From positions 62,001-126,000 of the forward strand of contig CAWKHA010000001.1 in assembly GCA_963849365.1 (NCBI GenBank): DNA of 64,000 nt. The letters run 5' to 3'. This DNA is from CAVQCJ01 sp963849365 (lineage in GTDB: Bacteria; Actinomycetota; Actinomycetes; Prado026). A model generated the notes under the pieces. It worked only from the letters and a program-made list of their open reading frames with translations, was not told the origin of the DNA and did not search any database. The position numbers were made by a program, and so were the translations under genes. This document shows, piece by piece, positions 24,092-33,199 of this stretch; within the stretch, counting starts at the first letter, position 1, and each line of letters begins with the position of its first letter.

Positions 24092-25759
24092 CTACAGGTA
24101 CTGGCCCGTGTTGGCGACGGTGTCGATCTGGCGGCCGGCCTCCGGACCCTTCTTGCCCTGGACGAGCGTGCGGATGAACACGATCCGCTCGCCCTTCTTG
24201 CCCGAGATCCGGGCCCAGTCGTCCGGGTTCGTGGTGTTGGGCAGGTCCTCGTTCTCCTTGAACTCGTCGATGCACGCCTCGAGCAGGTGCGAGACGCGGA
24301 TGCCCTTCTGGTTGCGCTCGAGCAGGTCCTTGATGGCCATCTTCTTGGCCCTGGCCACGATGTTCTCGATCATGGCGCCGGAGTTGAAGTCCTTGAAGTA
24401 CAGGACCTCCTTGTCGCCGCCGGCGTACGTCACCTCGAGGAACTGGTTGTCCTCGCTCTCGGTGTACATCGCCTCGACCGCCCGCTGCACCATCGCGTTG
24501 ACCGTGACGTCGGGCGAGCCGCCGTGCTCGGCCAGGTCGTCGGCGTGCAGTGGGAGCTCGGGCCGCAGGTACTTCAGGAAGATGTCGCGGGCCGCCTCGG
24601 CGTCCGGACGCTCGATCTTGATCTTCACGTCCAGCCGGCCCGGGCGCAGGATGGCGGGGTCGATCATGTCCTCACGGTTCGAGGCACCGATCACCAGGAC
24701 GTTCTCCAGGCTCTCGACGCCGTCGATCTCGCTGAGCAACTGCGGCACGATCGTGTTCTCGACGTCGGAGGAGACGCCCGAGCCACGGGTGCGGAAGAGC
24801 GAGTCCATCTCGTCGAAGAACACGATCACCGGAGTGCCCTCGGAGGCCTTCTCCCGCGCCCGCTGGAAGACGAGCCGGATGTGCCGCTCGGTCTCGCCGA
24901 CGTACTTGTTCAGCAGCTCGGGGCCCTTGATGTTCAGGAAGTACGAGCGGCCCTCGGGCCGGCCGGTGCGCTCGGCCACCTTCTTGGCCAGGGAGTTCGC
25001 GACGGCCTTGGCGATCAGGGTCTTGCCGCAACCGGGCGGGCCGTACAGCAGGATTCCCTTGGGCGGGCGCAGCTGGTGCTCGCGGAACAGGTCCGGGTGC
25101 AGGTACGGCAGCTCGACGGCGTCGCGGATCGAGTCGATCTGCGCGGCCAGCCCGCCGATGTTGCTGTAGTCGATGTCCGGCACCTCTTCGAGCACGAGCT
25201 CCTCGACCTCGGACTTGGGGATGCGCTCGTACACGTAGTTGGACCGGGGCTCGAGCAGCAGCGAGTCGCCGGCGCGCAGCGGTGCGTCGTCCAGCGTCGC
25301 CGCCAGCCGCACCACGCGCTCCTCGTCGGCGTGCCCGATCACCAGGGCCCGCTCGCCGTCCTCGAGGATCTCCTTGAGCATGACGACCTCGCCGACCCGC
25401 TCGAACTCCATCGCGCGGATGACGTTGGTGGCCTCGTTGAGCATGACCTCCTGGCCGCGGCGCAGGGAGTCGGCGTCGATGTCGGGGCTGACCGCGACCC
25501 GCAGCTTCCGGCCGCCGGTGAAGATGTCGGCCGTGCCGTCGTCGGCCCGCTCGAGGAAGATCCCGTACCCGGACGGGGGTTGGGCCAGCCGGTCGATCTC
25601 TTCCTTGAGCGCGACGATCTGGTCGCGCGCCTCGCGCAGGGTGCCGGCGAGCCGGTCTCCCCGGGCCGTGGCGGCCGCGAGCTCGGCCTGCGCGGCGGCG
25701 AGCCGCTCCTCCAGAGCACGCAGGCGCGCGGTCCTGCTCTCGTCGTCGTACGCGGACAT
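24092..25759 (-). CDS. arc: proteasome-associated AAA ATPase ARC/Mpa
   Basis: Hexameric unfoldase that binds Pup through its coiled coils and feeds substrates into the core. The 555 residues show an N-terminal coiled coil (about 8-60), tandem OB domains (about 62-190), and an AAA domain with Walker A GPPGCGKT (240-247), Walker B VIVFFDEMDS and the arginine-finger region AILRPGRLDVK. The C terminus ends NTGQYL, the penultimate-Tyr motif that docks on the alpha ring. RBS GGAGGTG precedes ATG 25759, and a TAGGGT -10 box lies at 25791-25796. Confidence 0.97.
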   Translation of the reverse strand: MSAYDDESRTARLRALEERLAAAQAELAAATARGDRLAGTLREARDQIVALKEEIDRLAQPPSGYGIFLERADDGTADIFTGGRKLRVAVSPDIDADSLRRGQEVMLNEATNVIRAMEFERVGEVVMLKEILEDGERALVIGHADEERVVRLAATLDDAPLRAGDSLLLEPRSNYVYERIPKSEVEELVLEEVPDIDYSNIGGLAAQIDSIRDAVELPYLHPDLFREHQLRPPKGILLYGPPGCGKTLIAKAVANSLAKKVAERTGRPEGRSYFLNIKGPELLNKYVGETERHIRLVFQRAREKASEGTPVIVFFDEMDSLFRTRGSGVSSDVENTIVPQLLSEIDGVESLENVLVIGASNREDMIDPAILRPGRLDVKIKIERPDAEAARDIFLKYLRPELPLHADDLAEHGGSPDVTVNAMVQRAVEAMYTESEDNQFLEVTYAGGDKEVLYFKDFNSGAMIENIVARAKKMAIKDLLERNQKGIRVSHLLEACIDEFKENEDLPNTTNPDDWARISGKKGERIVFIRTLVQGKKGPEAGRQIDTVANTGQYL

Positions 25760-25790
25760 GGCACACCTCCCGCCGGGTGCGGTCGTTTCG

Positions 25791-25796
25791 ACCCTA
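25791..25796 (-). promoter_or_regulatory. -10 box upstream of arc
   Basis: TAGGGT on the minus strand. A start near 25784 would give a leader of about 25 nt containing GGAGGTG, so arc has a leadered transcript, unlike dop and pafA. The rest of the 223-bp gap to the lipoprotein gene shows nothing I can name. Confidence 0.4.
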
Positions 25797-25982
25797 CCCG
25801 GGATGGCGCCGAACGCGACCAGGTGGACCCCCGCGTGTCCACGTCAGCCGCGCTCGCGACTGATGGGGCAAGTCGGCACCGGTGGGTGCCGGGGCCGGCC
25901 GGTCCCGTGATGAGGACTGCATCGGCAGCCTCCCCGGTCTCCCCAAGGGAGCGGAGCGCAGTTGTTCCGGACCGGTGTCCAC

Positions 25983-26564
25983 TCAGCCGGCCGGGACAAG
26001 GGAGTCGCCCCGGATGTGCCAGGCGCGGCCGACGGCTACGTCGGGGCAGCACCGTGGCACGGTGGGCTTGGAGTAGCCGAGACCGGAGACCCTGACCGTG
26101 CCGGCGTTCTGCGTGACACTGCTGACGTCGATCTGGGCGGTCGCGGGGACGAGCGTCGCCGCGATCCGGCTGCCCGACCCCGAGCGGGCGACGACGTACA
26201 CCCCGCTGGGCGGGCTGCCGGCTGCGGAGACACAGTGCGCCACCATCACTGTCGCCGGGTCGGTAGTGGGTACGTCCAGGCGGTGGTCGACGGCGACCGG
26301 CGTGCTGCTCGGACAGCCCAGGGCGGTACGGAGCGCGGCGGTCGGGACGGCGACCGGGACCTTCGGGACGGGCGTCGCGGTACTGGGGCGCGCGCTGGCG
26401 GGCGGGGTCCCGGGGCGATCACCGGCGGGGGCGGACACGGAACCGCAGCCGGCCAGGGCGAGGGCGGCGACCGCGGCGAGCGCGGCCAGGACCGCCATCG
26501 GAGACGCCGCGGCCGAGGCCGGGCGCTGCAGACGTACGGGGCAAGCAGGCACGAGCAGGTCCAA
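25983..26564 (-). CDS. putative lipoprotein of unknown function
   Basis: A secreted protein of up to 193 residues. A hydrophobic signal (MAVLAALAAVAALALAGCGS) ends in lipobox LAGC, followed by a Pro/Thr-rich linker and a compact domain with two Cys pairs (LGCPSS, AHCVSA, and PRCCPDV). The frame opens with TTG 26564. The ATG inside the signal (MAVLAAL) is the more ordinary lipoprotein start, but has no good ribosome site. A TACAGT box lies near 26595-26600. No family is recognised. Confidence 0.6.
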   Translation of the reverse strand: MDLLVPACPVRLQRPASAAASPMAVLAALAAVAALALAGCGSVSAPAGDRPGTPPASARPSTATPVPKVPVAVPTAALRTALGCPSSTPVAVDHRLDVPTTDPATVMVAHCVSAAGSPPSGVYVVARSGSGSRIAATLVPATAQIDVSSVTQNAGTVRVSGLGYSKPTVPRCCPDVAVGRAWHIRGDSLVPAG

Positions 26565-26672
26565 CGGGATGATTCGGGCGCTTCGGACGCAGGACTGTAA
26601 CCCGGTGGGTGCGCCCGTCAGGTCCAGGCGCGCCCACCCTGTCCCTGTTGTTCTCGAGGATCACGCCGGCCG

Positions 26673-27572
26673 TCACGGCGCGTCACCGGCGTGTTGCTCG
26701 AGATCACCGCGGCTCGGGGGGTCGGGGGTGGGGGCGGCCTTGGCGGGGCGGCGCCGGCGCAGCGGCGGGGCGACGCCGTCCGCCAGCCGGCGCGAGCGGA
26801 CCAGGAACCCGGTGTGCCCGACCATCCGGTGCTCGGGCCGCACCGCGAGGCCTTCCACGTGCCAGCCGCGGACCATGGACTCCCAGGCCACCGGCTCGGT
26901 GAAGCTCCCGTGCGCGCGCAGGTCCTCCACGATGCGCGACAGCTGGGTGGTCGTCGCCACGTACGCGACGACCACGCCACCGGGCGCCAGGGCGTGCGCG
27001 GCCGCGTCCAGACACTCCCAGGGCGCGAGCATGTCCAGCACCACGCGGTCGACCGCGCCGTGCTCGACGTCAGCCGGCAGCGCCTCGGCGAGGTCACCCA
27101 CGACGAGCTGCCAGGCCGGGTGCTCGGCGCCGAAGAACGTCTCGACGTTCGTCTTGGCGATCTGCGCGAAGTCCTCGCGCCGCTCGTACGAGCGCAGCCG
27201 GCCGCCCTCGCCGACCGCCCGCAGCAGGGCGCAGGTCAGCGCCCCCGACCCGACGCCCGCCTCGACCACGTGCGCCCCGGGGAACACGTCGCCCATCGTC
27301 ACGACCTGACCGGCGTCCTTGGGGTAGACCACGGCTGCGCCGCGCGGCATCGACAGGACGAAGTCGGCGTACAGCGGCCGCAGCGCCAGGTACTCGACGC
27401 CGCCGCTGCTGCGCACCACGACACCCTCGTCCGACCCGATCAGGTCGTCGTGCGCGATCGAGCCCTTGTGCGTGTGGAAGTCCCGGCCCGGCTCGAGGGT
27501 GACGGTGTGCATCCGTCCCTTGGGGTCGGTCAGCTGCACCCGGTCCCCGGTACGCAACCGCCCTCGGCTCAC
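26673..27572 (-). CDS. trmI: tRNA (adenine-58-N1)-methyltransferase TrmI
   Basis: SAM-dependent methylation of A58 in the tRNA T-loop. The 299 residues have an N-terminal beta domain (about 1-65), then the Rossmann fold: motif I VVEAGVGSGALTCALLRAVG, the acidic post-I end of RLRSYERREDFA, and DRVVLDMLAPWECLD (motif IV, with the catalytic Asp). HMRGW-like SMVRGWHVEGLAVRPEHRMV and GHTGFLVRSRR close the domain, with a basic tail after it. GTG 27572 lies 14 bp after the site-2 protease stop. The order is as in M. tuberculosis Rv2118c. Confidence 0.93.
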   Translation of the reverse strand: MSRGRLRTGDRVQLTDPKGRMHTVTLEPGRDFHTHKGSIAHDDLIGSDEGVVVRSSGGVEYLALRPLYADFVLSMPRGAAVVYPKDAGQVVTMGDVFPGAHVVEAGVGSGALTCALLRAVGEGGRLRSYERREDFAQIAKTNVETFFGAEHPAWQLVVGDLAEALPADVEHGAVDRVVLDMLAPWECLDAAAHALAPGGVVVAYVATTTQLSRIVEDLRAHGSFTEPVAWESMVRGWHVEGLAVRPEHRMVGHTGFLVRSRRLADGVAPPLRRRRPAKAAPTPDPPSRGDLEQHAGDAP

Positions 27573-27586
27573 GGCGGGCAACGTTC

Positions 27587-28705
27587 TCACACCTGGGCGA
27601 GGACCCGCTCGACGTCCGCCGTCGCCAGCACGCCCGAGACACTGCCGCCGGCGTCGACGACGAGGTACTCCGTCGCCGGCTGGGCGCGCAGCGCGTCGAT
27701 CAGCCGCGGACCGGTCAGGTCTGCCGCGAGCACCAGTCCCGGGACGAGCGCGCGGGCCACGTCGCCGACCGCGACCCACGGGCGCCGCTCGACCGGGGTG
27801 GCCGAGACCGCCGCCTCGCTGACGATCCCGGTGGCGCGGCCGTCGCCGTCGACCACAACGAGTGCGCCGGCCCCCGCCTCGCCGAGCTGGCGCAGTGCCT
27901 CGGCCAGCGGTGTCGCCGGCGGCACCGCGATCGACGGCCGGACCAGACTGCGCAGGGCGAGCAGCGGGAGCCGGCTGCGCACGCGCGCCGATCTGAGTGC
28001 CTGCGTGGACCCCGTCCAGAGCACGACCGCAAGGACCGCCGCCCACACGACGAGCACGGGGTCGGCGACCTGCTGGCGCAGGTACCCGGCGATGAAGGGC
28101 AGCGCCGCGGTGAGCACGGCCACCCCGCGGCCGGCCCAGGCCGCGAAGACGGTCCCCTTGAGCTCGTCGCCGGTCAGTCGCCACAGGACCGCCGAGAGCA
28201 TGCTGCCGCCGTCCAGCGGCAGGCCGGGCAGCAGGTTGTAGATGCCGACGATGACGTTCGAGACGGTCAGCTGCGCGAGGACCAGGTGCGCCAGCCCGTT
28301 GGCCGGCGCGACCTGCAGCAGGCCGTAGCCCGCCGCGGCGATGGCCAGGGTGGCGGCCGGCCCGGCGGCCGAGATCGCGAAGCTGCGCCCGGCGGACTGG
28401 GGCGAACGGCCCAGGTCGGTGACCCCGCCCAGCATCGACAGGGCCACCGAGCGCACCGGCAGGCCGTACATCCGGCCGACGGCCGCGTGCGCGAGCTCGT
28501 GCACGAGGATCGACAGGTACAGCAGGGCGGCGAAACCGGCGGCGAGCAGGTAGGCGCGGTTGCCGATCGTGGGGTCGATGTCCTCCAGCCGGGGCAGGAA
28601 CGCGAACGTGACGAGCGCCCCGGTGACGAACAGCGAGAGGTCGGCGTAGATCGGCACCCCCAGGAAGCGGCCCACGCGGAGCGATCCGGGTCGCCCCGCT
28701 GCCAT
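27587..28705 (-). CDS. site-2 protease (M50) with CBS domains
   Basis: Intramembrane zinc metalloprotease of 372 residues. The zinc motif HELAH is in LSILVHELAHAAVGRMYGL, with the third ligand in NLLPGLPLDGGSML. Several hydrophobic spans surround these. From about 245 two CBS-like repeats follow (VRPSIAVPPATPLAEALRQL and VSGVLATADVERVL), suggesting control by a nucleotide. ATG 28705 follows GGAGGTG. Substrate unknown: family members cleave anti-sigma factors or other membrane regulators. Confidence 0.9.
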   Translation of the reverse strand: MAAGRPGSLRVGRFLGVPIYADLSLFVTGALVTFAFLPRLEDIDPTIGNRAYLLAAGFAALLYLSILVHELAHAAVGRMYGLPVRSVALSMLGGVTDLGRSPQSAGRSFAISAAGPAATLAIAAAGYGLLQVAPANGLAHLVLAQLTVSNVIVGIYNLLPGLPLDGGSMLSAVLWRLTGDELKGTVFAAWAGRGVAVLTAALPFIAGYLRQQVADPVLVVWAAVLAVVLWTGSTQALRSARVRSRLPLLALRSLVRPSIAVPPATPLAEALRQLGEAGAGALVVVDGDGRATGIVSEAAVSATPVERRPWVAVGDVARALVPGLVLAADLTGPRLIDALRAQPATEYLVVDAGGSVSGVLATADVERVLAQV

Positions 28706-28776
28706 CAGTGCCCACCTCCCATGCCCCGAGGGTAGACGGCGCCGCGCCGCGGCCCGTCGCAGTCGCACGTCTGGCC

Positions 28777-28782
28777 TACAGT
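28777..28782 (+). promoter_or_regulatory. -10 box of leaderless RecB-type nuclease gene
   Basis: TACAGT seven bases before ATG 28790. Confidence 0.55.
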
Positions 28783-28789
28783 CCCCGAC

Positions 28790-29818
28790 ATGACCAGCAG
28801 CACCGCCGAGCCGGACACCCGCGCCGGCGCCGCGACGACGCCAGAGCTGGGGCTCTCGCCCGAGGAGCCGCTGCTGGAGGGCCAGGCACCGCCGGGGCCC
28901 TCGCTGTCGCCGTCGCGGGCGGCCGACTTCATGACCTGCCCCCTGCTGTACCGCTTCCGCGTCATCGACCGCATCCCGGAGGCGCCCAGTGCCGCGGCCA
29001 CCCGGGGCACCGTCGTGCACTCGGTCCTCGAGCGCCTGTTCGACCTGCCGGCCGCCGAGCGAACCCTCGCCCAGGCCCGGGCGATGCTCGGCCCGCAGTG
29101 GGAGGAGCTGCTCGCGGCCGAGCCCGAGCTCGCGGCCCTGGTCCAGGACGAGGGCTCCGGCGAGGGGGCCGACCCGGCCGGCGCGGGGGGCGACGACGAG
29201 CTCGAGCTCCCGGCGTTCCTGGCCGGTGCCGGCGGCCTGCTCGAGCAGTACTTCGCGCTGGAAGACCCCACCCGCCTCGAGCCCCGCGAGCGCGAGCTGC
29301 ACGTCGAGGTCGAGCTGGGCTCCGGCCTCGCGCTGCGCGGGTTCGTCGACCGGCTCGACGTCTCCCCCGCCGGCGAGATGCGGGTGGTCGACTACAAGAC
29401 GGGCCGTGCGCCGTCGCCCGGCTTCGAGGCCAAGGCGATGTTCCAGATGCGCTTCTACGCGCTCGTCCTCTGGAAGCTGTACGACCGCGTGCCGAGGCTC
29501 CTGCAGCTGCTGTACCTCGGCAGCGGCGAGGTCCTCAGGTACGAGCCGGACGAGGCCGACCTGCGCGCGACCGAGGTCAAGGTGCAGGCGCTGTGGCGGG
29601 CGATCGAGCGCGCGACCCAGACGGGTGACTGGCGGCCCAGCCCGTCGCGGCTGTGCGACTGGTGCGACCACCGCGACACCCGTTGCCCTGCCTGGGGCGG
29701 CACCCCGCCGCCGCTTCCGCCGCCGCCGGCCCAGCTGGGCATGCCCGGAAGGTCGACGGGCGACGGCTCCGGGAGCGACCAAGGGCCCGGTCCCGGTGGC
29801 GGCCAGGGACATCCCTGA
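28790..29818 (+). CDS. RecB-family PD-(D/E)XK exonuclease with Fe-S cysteines
   Basis: A 342-residue nuclease resembling the C-terminal domain of RecB/AddB/Cas4. The catalytic core reads RGTVVHSVLERL, GFVDRLDVS and VVDYKTGRA (the D..DxK motif). Four cysteines likely bind a [4Fe-4S] cluster: Cys50 in MTCPLLYRFR and three in CDWCDHRDTRCPAW. The C-terminal tail is Pro/Gly-rich. The position opposite trmI matches Rv2119. It is not next to cas genes and there is no CRISPR array in the window, so a DNA repair role is more likely than Cas4. Confidence 0.9.
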   Translation: MTSSTAEPDTRAGAATTPELGLSPEEPLLEGQAPPGPSLSPSRAADFMTCPLLYRFRVIDRIPEAPSAAATRGTVVHSVLERLFDLPAAERTLAQARAMLGPQWEELLAAEPELAALVQDEGSGEGADPAGAGGDDELELPAFLAGAGGLLEQYFALEDPTRLEPRERELHVEVELGSGLALRGFVDRLDVSPAGEMRVVDYKTGRAPSPGFEAKAMFQMRFYALVLWKLYDRVPRLLQLLYLGSGEVLRYEPDEADLRATEVKVQALWRAIERATQTGDWRPSPSRLCDWCDHRDTRCPAWGGTPPPLPPPPAQLGMPGRSTGDGSGSDQGPGPGGGQGHP

Positions 29819-29841
29819 CGCGGCGCCGGGCCGCGCCGTCC

Positions 29842-29847
29842 TAGGGT
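29842..29847 (+). promoter_or_regulatory. -10 box of leaderless ABC transporter operon
   Basis: TAGGGT seven bases before ATG 29855. Confidence 0.55.
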
Positions 29848-29854
29848 CGTGGGC

Positions 29855-30595
29855 ATGACCCCAGCCGCGCGCGCCGACCAGCTCACCAAGGTGTACGGGG
29901 AGGGCGACACCCGCGTCGTCGCGCTGGACGACGTGAGCGTGTCCGTCGAGGCCGGCCGGATGACCGCGATCATGGGACCGTCCGGGTCGGGGAAGTCCAC
30001 GCTGATGCACTGCCTGGCCGGACTGGACTCCGCCACCTCCGGGCACGTGTACATCGGCGAGACCGACCTGACCGCGCTGGGCGACCGCGACCTGACCCGG
30101 CTGCGCCGCGACCGCGTCGGCTTCGTGTTCCAGTCCTTCAACCTGCTGCCGACGCTGACGGCGCTCGAGAACATCACGCTGCCGATGGACATCGCCGGTC
30201 GCCGGCCGGGCGCCGAGTGGCTGGACCGGGTGATCGACACCATCGGTCTGCGGGACCGGCTCGGGCACCGGCCCGCCGAGCTGTCCGGCGGGCAGCAGCA
30301 GCGCGTCGCGTGCGCGCGCGCCCTCGCCTCCCGTCCTGACGTCATCTTCGCGGACGAGCCGACCGGCAACCTGGACTCGCGCTCGGGTGCGCAGGTGCTC
30401 GGCTTCCTGCGGTCCTCGGTGCGCGACCTCGGCCAGACCGTCGTGATCGTGACGCACGACGCGAACGCGGCCTCGTACGCCGACCGCGTGCTGTTCCTCG
30501 CGGACGGGCGCATCGTCGACGACATGGCCGACCCGACGGCCGACACCGTGCTGGAGCGGATGAAGAAGCTCGACAGCGCCGGCCGGGCGGTCTGA
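29855..30595 (+). CDS. ABC transporter ATP-binding protein, MacB/LolD type
   Basis: Nucleotide-binding subunit of 246 residues. Walker A is GPSGSGKST, the Q-loop in FVFQSFNLLPTLTALENI, the signature LSGGQQQR, Walker B VIFADEPTGNLD and the H-loop in VIVTHDANAAS. The LDSRSG following Walker B is typical of the MacB/LolD/FtsE group, which moves lipids, lipoproteins or peptides or acts mechanically rather than importing solutes. ATG 29855 is chosen over an upstream GTG because of the -10 box. The permease follows three bases after the stop. Confidence 0.93.
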   Translation: MTPAARADQLTKVYGEGDTRVVALDDVSVSVEAGRMTAIMGPSGSGKSTLMHCLAGLDSATSGHVYIGETDLTALGDRDLTRLRRDRVGFVFQSFNLLPTLTALENITLPMDIAGRRPGAEWLDRVIDTIGLRDRLGHRPAELSGGQQQRVACARALASRPDVIFADEPTGNLDSRSGAQVLGFLRSSVRDLGQTVVIVTHDANAASYADRVLFLADGRIVDDMADPTADTVLERMKKLDSAGRAV

Positions 30596-30598
30596 GCC

Positions 30599-33139
30599 GT
30601 GCTCAGGGCCACGCTGCGAGGCCTGCTCGCCCACAAGGTCCGGCTGCTGCTGACGGCGGTCGCGGTCGTGCTCGGCGTGGCGTTCGTGACCGGCTCGCTG
30701 GTGTTCACCGACACTCTCGGCAAGACGTTCGACGACCTGTTCAACCAGACCGCGCCCGATGTGGTGGTCACCCCGCAGTCCGGTTTCACCCAGGGTGCCG
30801 CGAGCCAGGACGGCGCGGTGCTGGTGCCCGCGGGCGTGCTGGCGACCGTCAAGGCGGTACCCGGTGTCGACCGCGCGCGCGGCAGCGTGTTCGTCAACGG
30901 CGTGCAGGTGACCGGCAAGGACGGGAAGGTCATCGGGCAGGCCGGCGCGCCCGCGTTCGGGAGCAGCTGGTCCGGCGACCGGGACCTGTCGCCGTTCCGG
31001 TTGGTCGAGGGCCGGGGCCCGACCAGGGCCGGCGAGGTCGCGGTCGACACGCAGACGGCCACCAAGGCCGGTCTGCGCGTCGGTGGCCCGGTCGTGCTGA
31101 CGACCCCGGGGCCGACCAGGCACGACACCGTCGTCGGCATCTTCCGCTTCGGCACGACGGGCAACCTCGCCGGCGCCTCCATCGTCGCCTTCGACCTGCG
31201 GACCGCCCAGGACGTGCTGCTGCAGGGCAACGCCGGCTACACGCAGGTCAGCGCGAAGGGCTCGGCGGGGATCTCCCAGGAGGTCCTGCGCGGGCGGGTC
31301 GTGGCCGCGCTCGGGCCGCAGGCGACCACGCTCAAGGTGCAGACCGGGAAGGCGGCCGCCGACGAGCAGGCCAAGCGCATCACCGACGGGCTGAAGTTCT
31401 TCAACGTGTTCCTGCTCGTCTTCGCAGGGATCGCGCTGGTGGTCGGCTCGTTCATCATCCTCAACACCTTCACGATGCTGGTGGCGCAGCGCACGCGCGA
31501 GCTGGCGCTGCTGCGTGCGATCGGCGCCACCCGGCGGCAGGTGACGCGTTCGGTGCTGATCGAGGCCCTCGCGGTCGGGGTCGTCGGGGCCACGATCGGC
31601 CTGGGCCTGGGCGTGCTGCTGTCCAGCGGGCTGCGCGCCCTGTTCGCCGGCCTCGGCATCGACCTGCCCGCCGGACCGCTCGTGCTGGCCGGGCGCACCG
31701 TCGCGGCCGCCTACGCGGTGGGGGTGCTGGTGACGCTCGTCGCCGCCTACCTGCCGGCCCGCCGGGCGTCCCGGGTGCCGCCGGTGGCGGCGCTGCGGGT
31801 CGACGCGTCGCCGACCGCGCGCTCGCTGCGGCTGCGGACCGTGCTGGGATGCCTCGTGCTCGGTGTCGGTGTGCTCACGGTCGTCGCGGGGCTGCGCAGC
31901 TCCGGCGACCGTGCACCCTCGCTGGTGGCGTTCGGCGGTTTCGCCGTGCTGGTCGGCGCGGTCGTGCTGAGCCCGTCCATCTCGCGCCGCGTCATCGGCT
32001 TCTTCGCCGCACCGGTGCGCTCGTCCGGTGCCGCGGGGAAGATCGCGGTCGACAACGCGCGGCGCAACCCGCGGCGCACGGCCACGACCGCCTCCGCCCT
32101 GATGCTCGGGCTCGCCCTCGTCAGCGCCATCGGGGTGCTGGGCGCCTCGACCACTGCCTCGACGGACGCCGTCATCGACGACGTGGTCCGCGCCGACTTC
32201 ATCGCGTCGAACCCGTCGTTCCTGCCGTTGTCGCCACAGGTGGCGCAGACGCTGGCCGGTACGCCGGGGGTGGGGACCGTGTCACGGGTCCAGCTGCTGC
32301 GCGTGCAGATCGGCGGCGACCGCACCGCGATGACCGCCGTGGACCCGCGCACGATCACCTCGATGGTCGCCCTCGACATGGTGTCCGGCTCGGTGACCGG
32401 GCTCGGCGTCGACGGAGTGCTGGTGGACGACAAGACCGCCGCCACCGAGCACTACCGCGTCGGCAGCACGATCCCTGCGGTCTTCGAGTCCGGCCCGCGC
32501 AGGTTGACCGTGCAGGGGGTGTACAAGTCCAGCGGCGCCTTCTCCGGCGGCGTGGTGTCGGTGGCGACCGCCCGCCAGGTGGGCGCGCGCGACCTGGACG
32601 AGGTCGTCTACGTCCGGGTCGCGCCCGCGGCGGACCCGGCGGCGACGCGCGCAGCCGTCGACCGCGCCATGACCGGTTTCCCGAACGTGAAGGTGCTGGA
32701 CCAGACGGAGTTCAAGGCTTCGATCCGCGACCAGGTGAACCAGCTGCTGTACCTCGTCTACGCGCTGCTCGGGCTGGCCGTCGTGATCGCGGTGCTCGGT
32801 ATCGTCAACACGCTGGCGCTGTCCGTCGTCGAGCGCACCCGCGAGATCGGGCTGCTGCGGGCGCTCGGGATGGATCGGCGCCAGCTCCGGTCGACGGTCC
32901 GGCTGGAGTCGGTGGCGATCTCCGTGTACGGCGCGCTGCTCGGGCTCGTCATCGGCGTGGCTTTCGGCGCGGCGCTGCAGCGGTCGCTGGTCGAGCAGGG
33001 CATCACGGTGCTCGGGATCCCGTGGGCGGTGCTGGCGACCGTGCTGCTGGCGTCGGTGGTCGTCGGGGTGCTCGCCGCGGTCTGGCCGGCCCGGCGCGCC
33101 GCCCGGCTCGACGTGCTGGCCGCCATCACCACCGAGTGA
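30599..33139 (+). CDS. ABC transporter permease, FtsX/MacB-like with duplicated core
   Basis: A large permease of 846 residues. The N-terminal span (about 15-35, LLLTAVAVVLGVAFVTGSLV) precedes an extracytoplasmic domain (about 40-260), then a first FtsX core with three spans (about 265-390), a central span pair (about 415-460), a second extracytoplasmic domain, and a second FtsX core near the C terminus (LLGLAVVIAVLGIVNTLALS). The motif VERTREIGLLRALGMDRRQL is the coupling region, mirrored by QRTRELALLRAIGATRRQV in the first core. It starts at GTG 30599 and works with the preceding ATPase. Substrate not visible. Confidence 0.9.
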   Translation: MLRATLRGLLAHKVRLLLTAVAVVLGVAFVTGSLVFTDTLGKTFDDLFNQTAPDVVVTPQSGFTQGAASQDGAVLVPAGVLATVKAVPGVDRARGSVFVNGVQVTGKDGKVIGQAGAPAFGSSWSGDRDLSPFRLVEGRGPTRAGEVAVDTQTATKAGLRVGGPVVLTTPGPTRHDTVVGIFRFGTTGNLAGASIVAFDLRTAQDVLLQGNAGYTQVSAKGSAGISQEVLRGRVVAALGPQATTLKVQTGKAAADEQAKRITDGLKFFNVFLLVFAGIALVVGSFIILNTFTMLVAQRTRELALLRAIGATRRQVTRSVLIEALAVGVVGATIGLGLGVLLSSGLRALFAGLGIDLPAGPLVLAGRTVAAAYAVGVLVTLVAAYLPARRASRVPPVAALRVDASPTARSLRLRTVLGCLVLGVGVLTVVAGLRSSGDRAPSLVAFGGFAVLVGAVVLSPSISRRVIGFFAAPVRSSGAAGKIAVDNARRNPRRTATTASALMLGLALVSAIGVLGASTTASTDAVIDDVVRADFIASNPSFLPLSPQVAQTLAGTPGVGTVSRVQLLRVQIGGDRTAMTAVDPRTITSMVALDMVSGSVTGLGVDGVLVDDKTAATEHYRVGSTIPAVFESGPRRLTVQGVYKSSGAFSGGVVSVATARQVGARDLDEVVYVRVAPAADPAATRAAVDRAMTGFPNVKVLDQTEFKASIRDQVNQLLYLVYALLGLAVVIAVLGIVNTLALSVVERTREIGLLRALGMDRRQLRSTVRLESVAISVYGALLGLVIGVAFGAALQRSLVEQGITVLGIPWAVLATVLLASVVVGVLAAVWPARRAARLDVLAAITTE

Positions 33140-33176
33140 CGCGTCGAGCAGGCCGGCCCGGCGCTGCCGCGCGGTC

Positions 33177-33197
33177 GGGCGCACCAGGCGGGCGCCC
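33177..33197. terminator. hairpin between convergent genes
   Basis: GGGCGC and GCGCCC form a 6-bp stem around nine bases between the permease stop and the SDR stop (its left arm is downstream of the permease). There is no T-tract, as is usual in high-GC genomes. It could serve both strands. Confidence 0.4.
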
Positions 33198-33199
33198 TG

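Noticed and set aside
28790..29818. Cas4-like reading of the RecB-family nuclease
   Set aside because: No repeat-spacer array or other cas gene is present in the window, and the location matches a conserved housekeeping nuclease.
27587..31123. Minus-strand open frame of about 1180 codons covering several genes
   Set aside because: Only the last 372 codons form a protein (site-2 protease). The upstream part is antisense to the RecB nuclease and ABC transporter genes, which have clear motifs.
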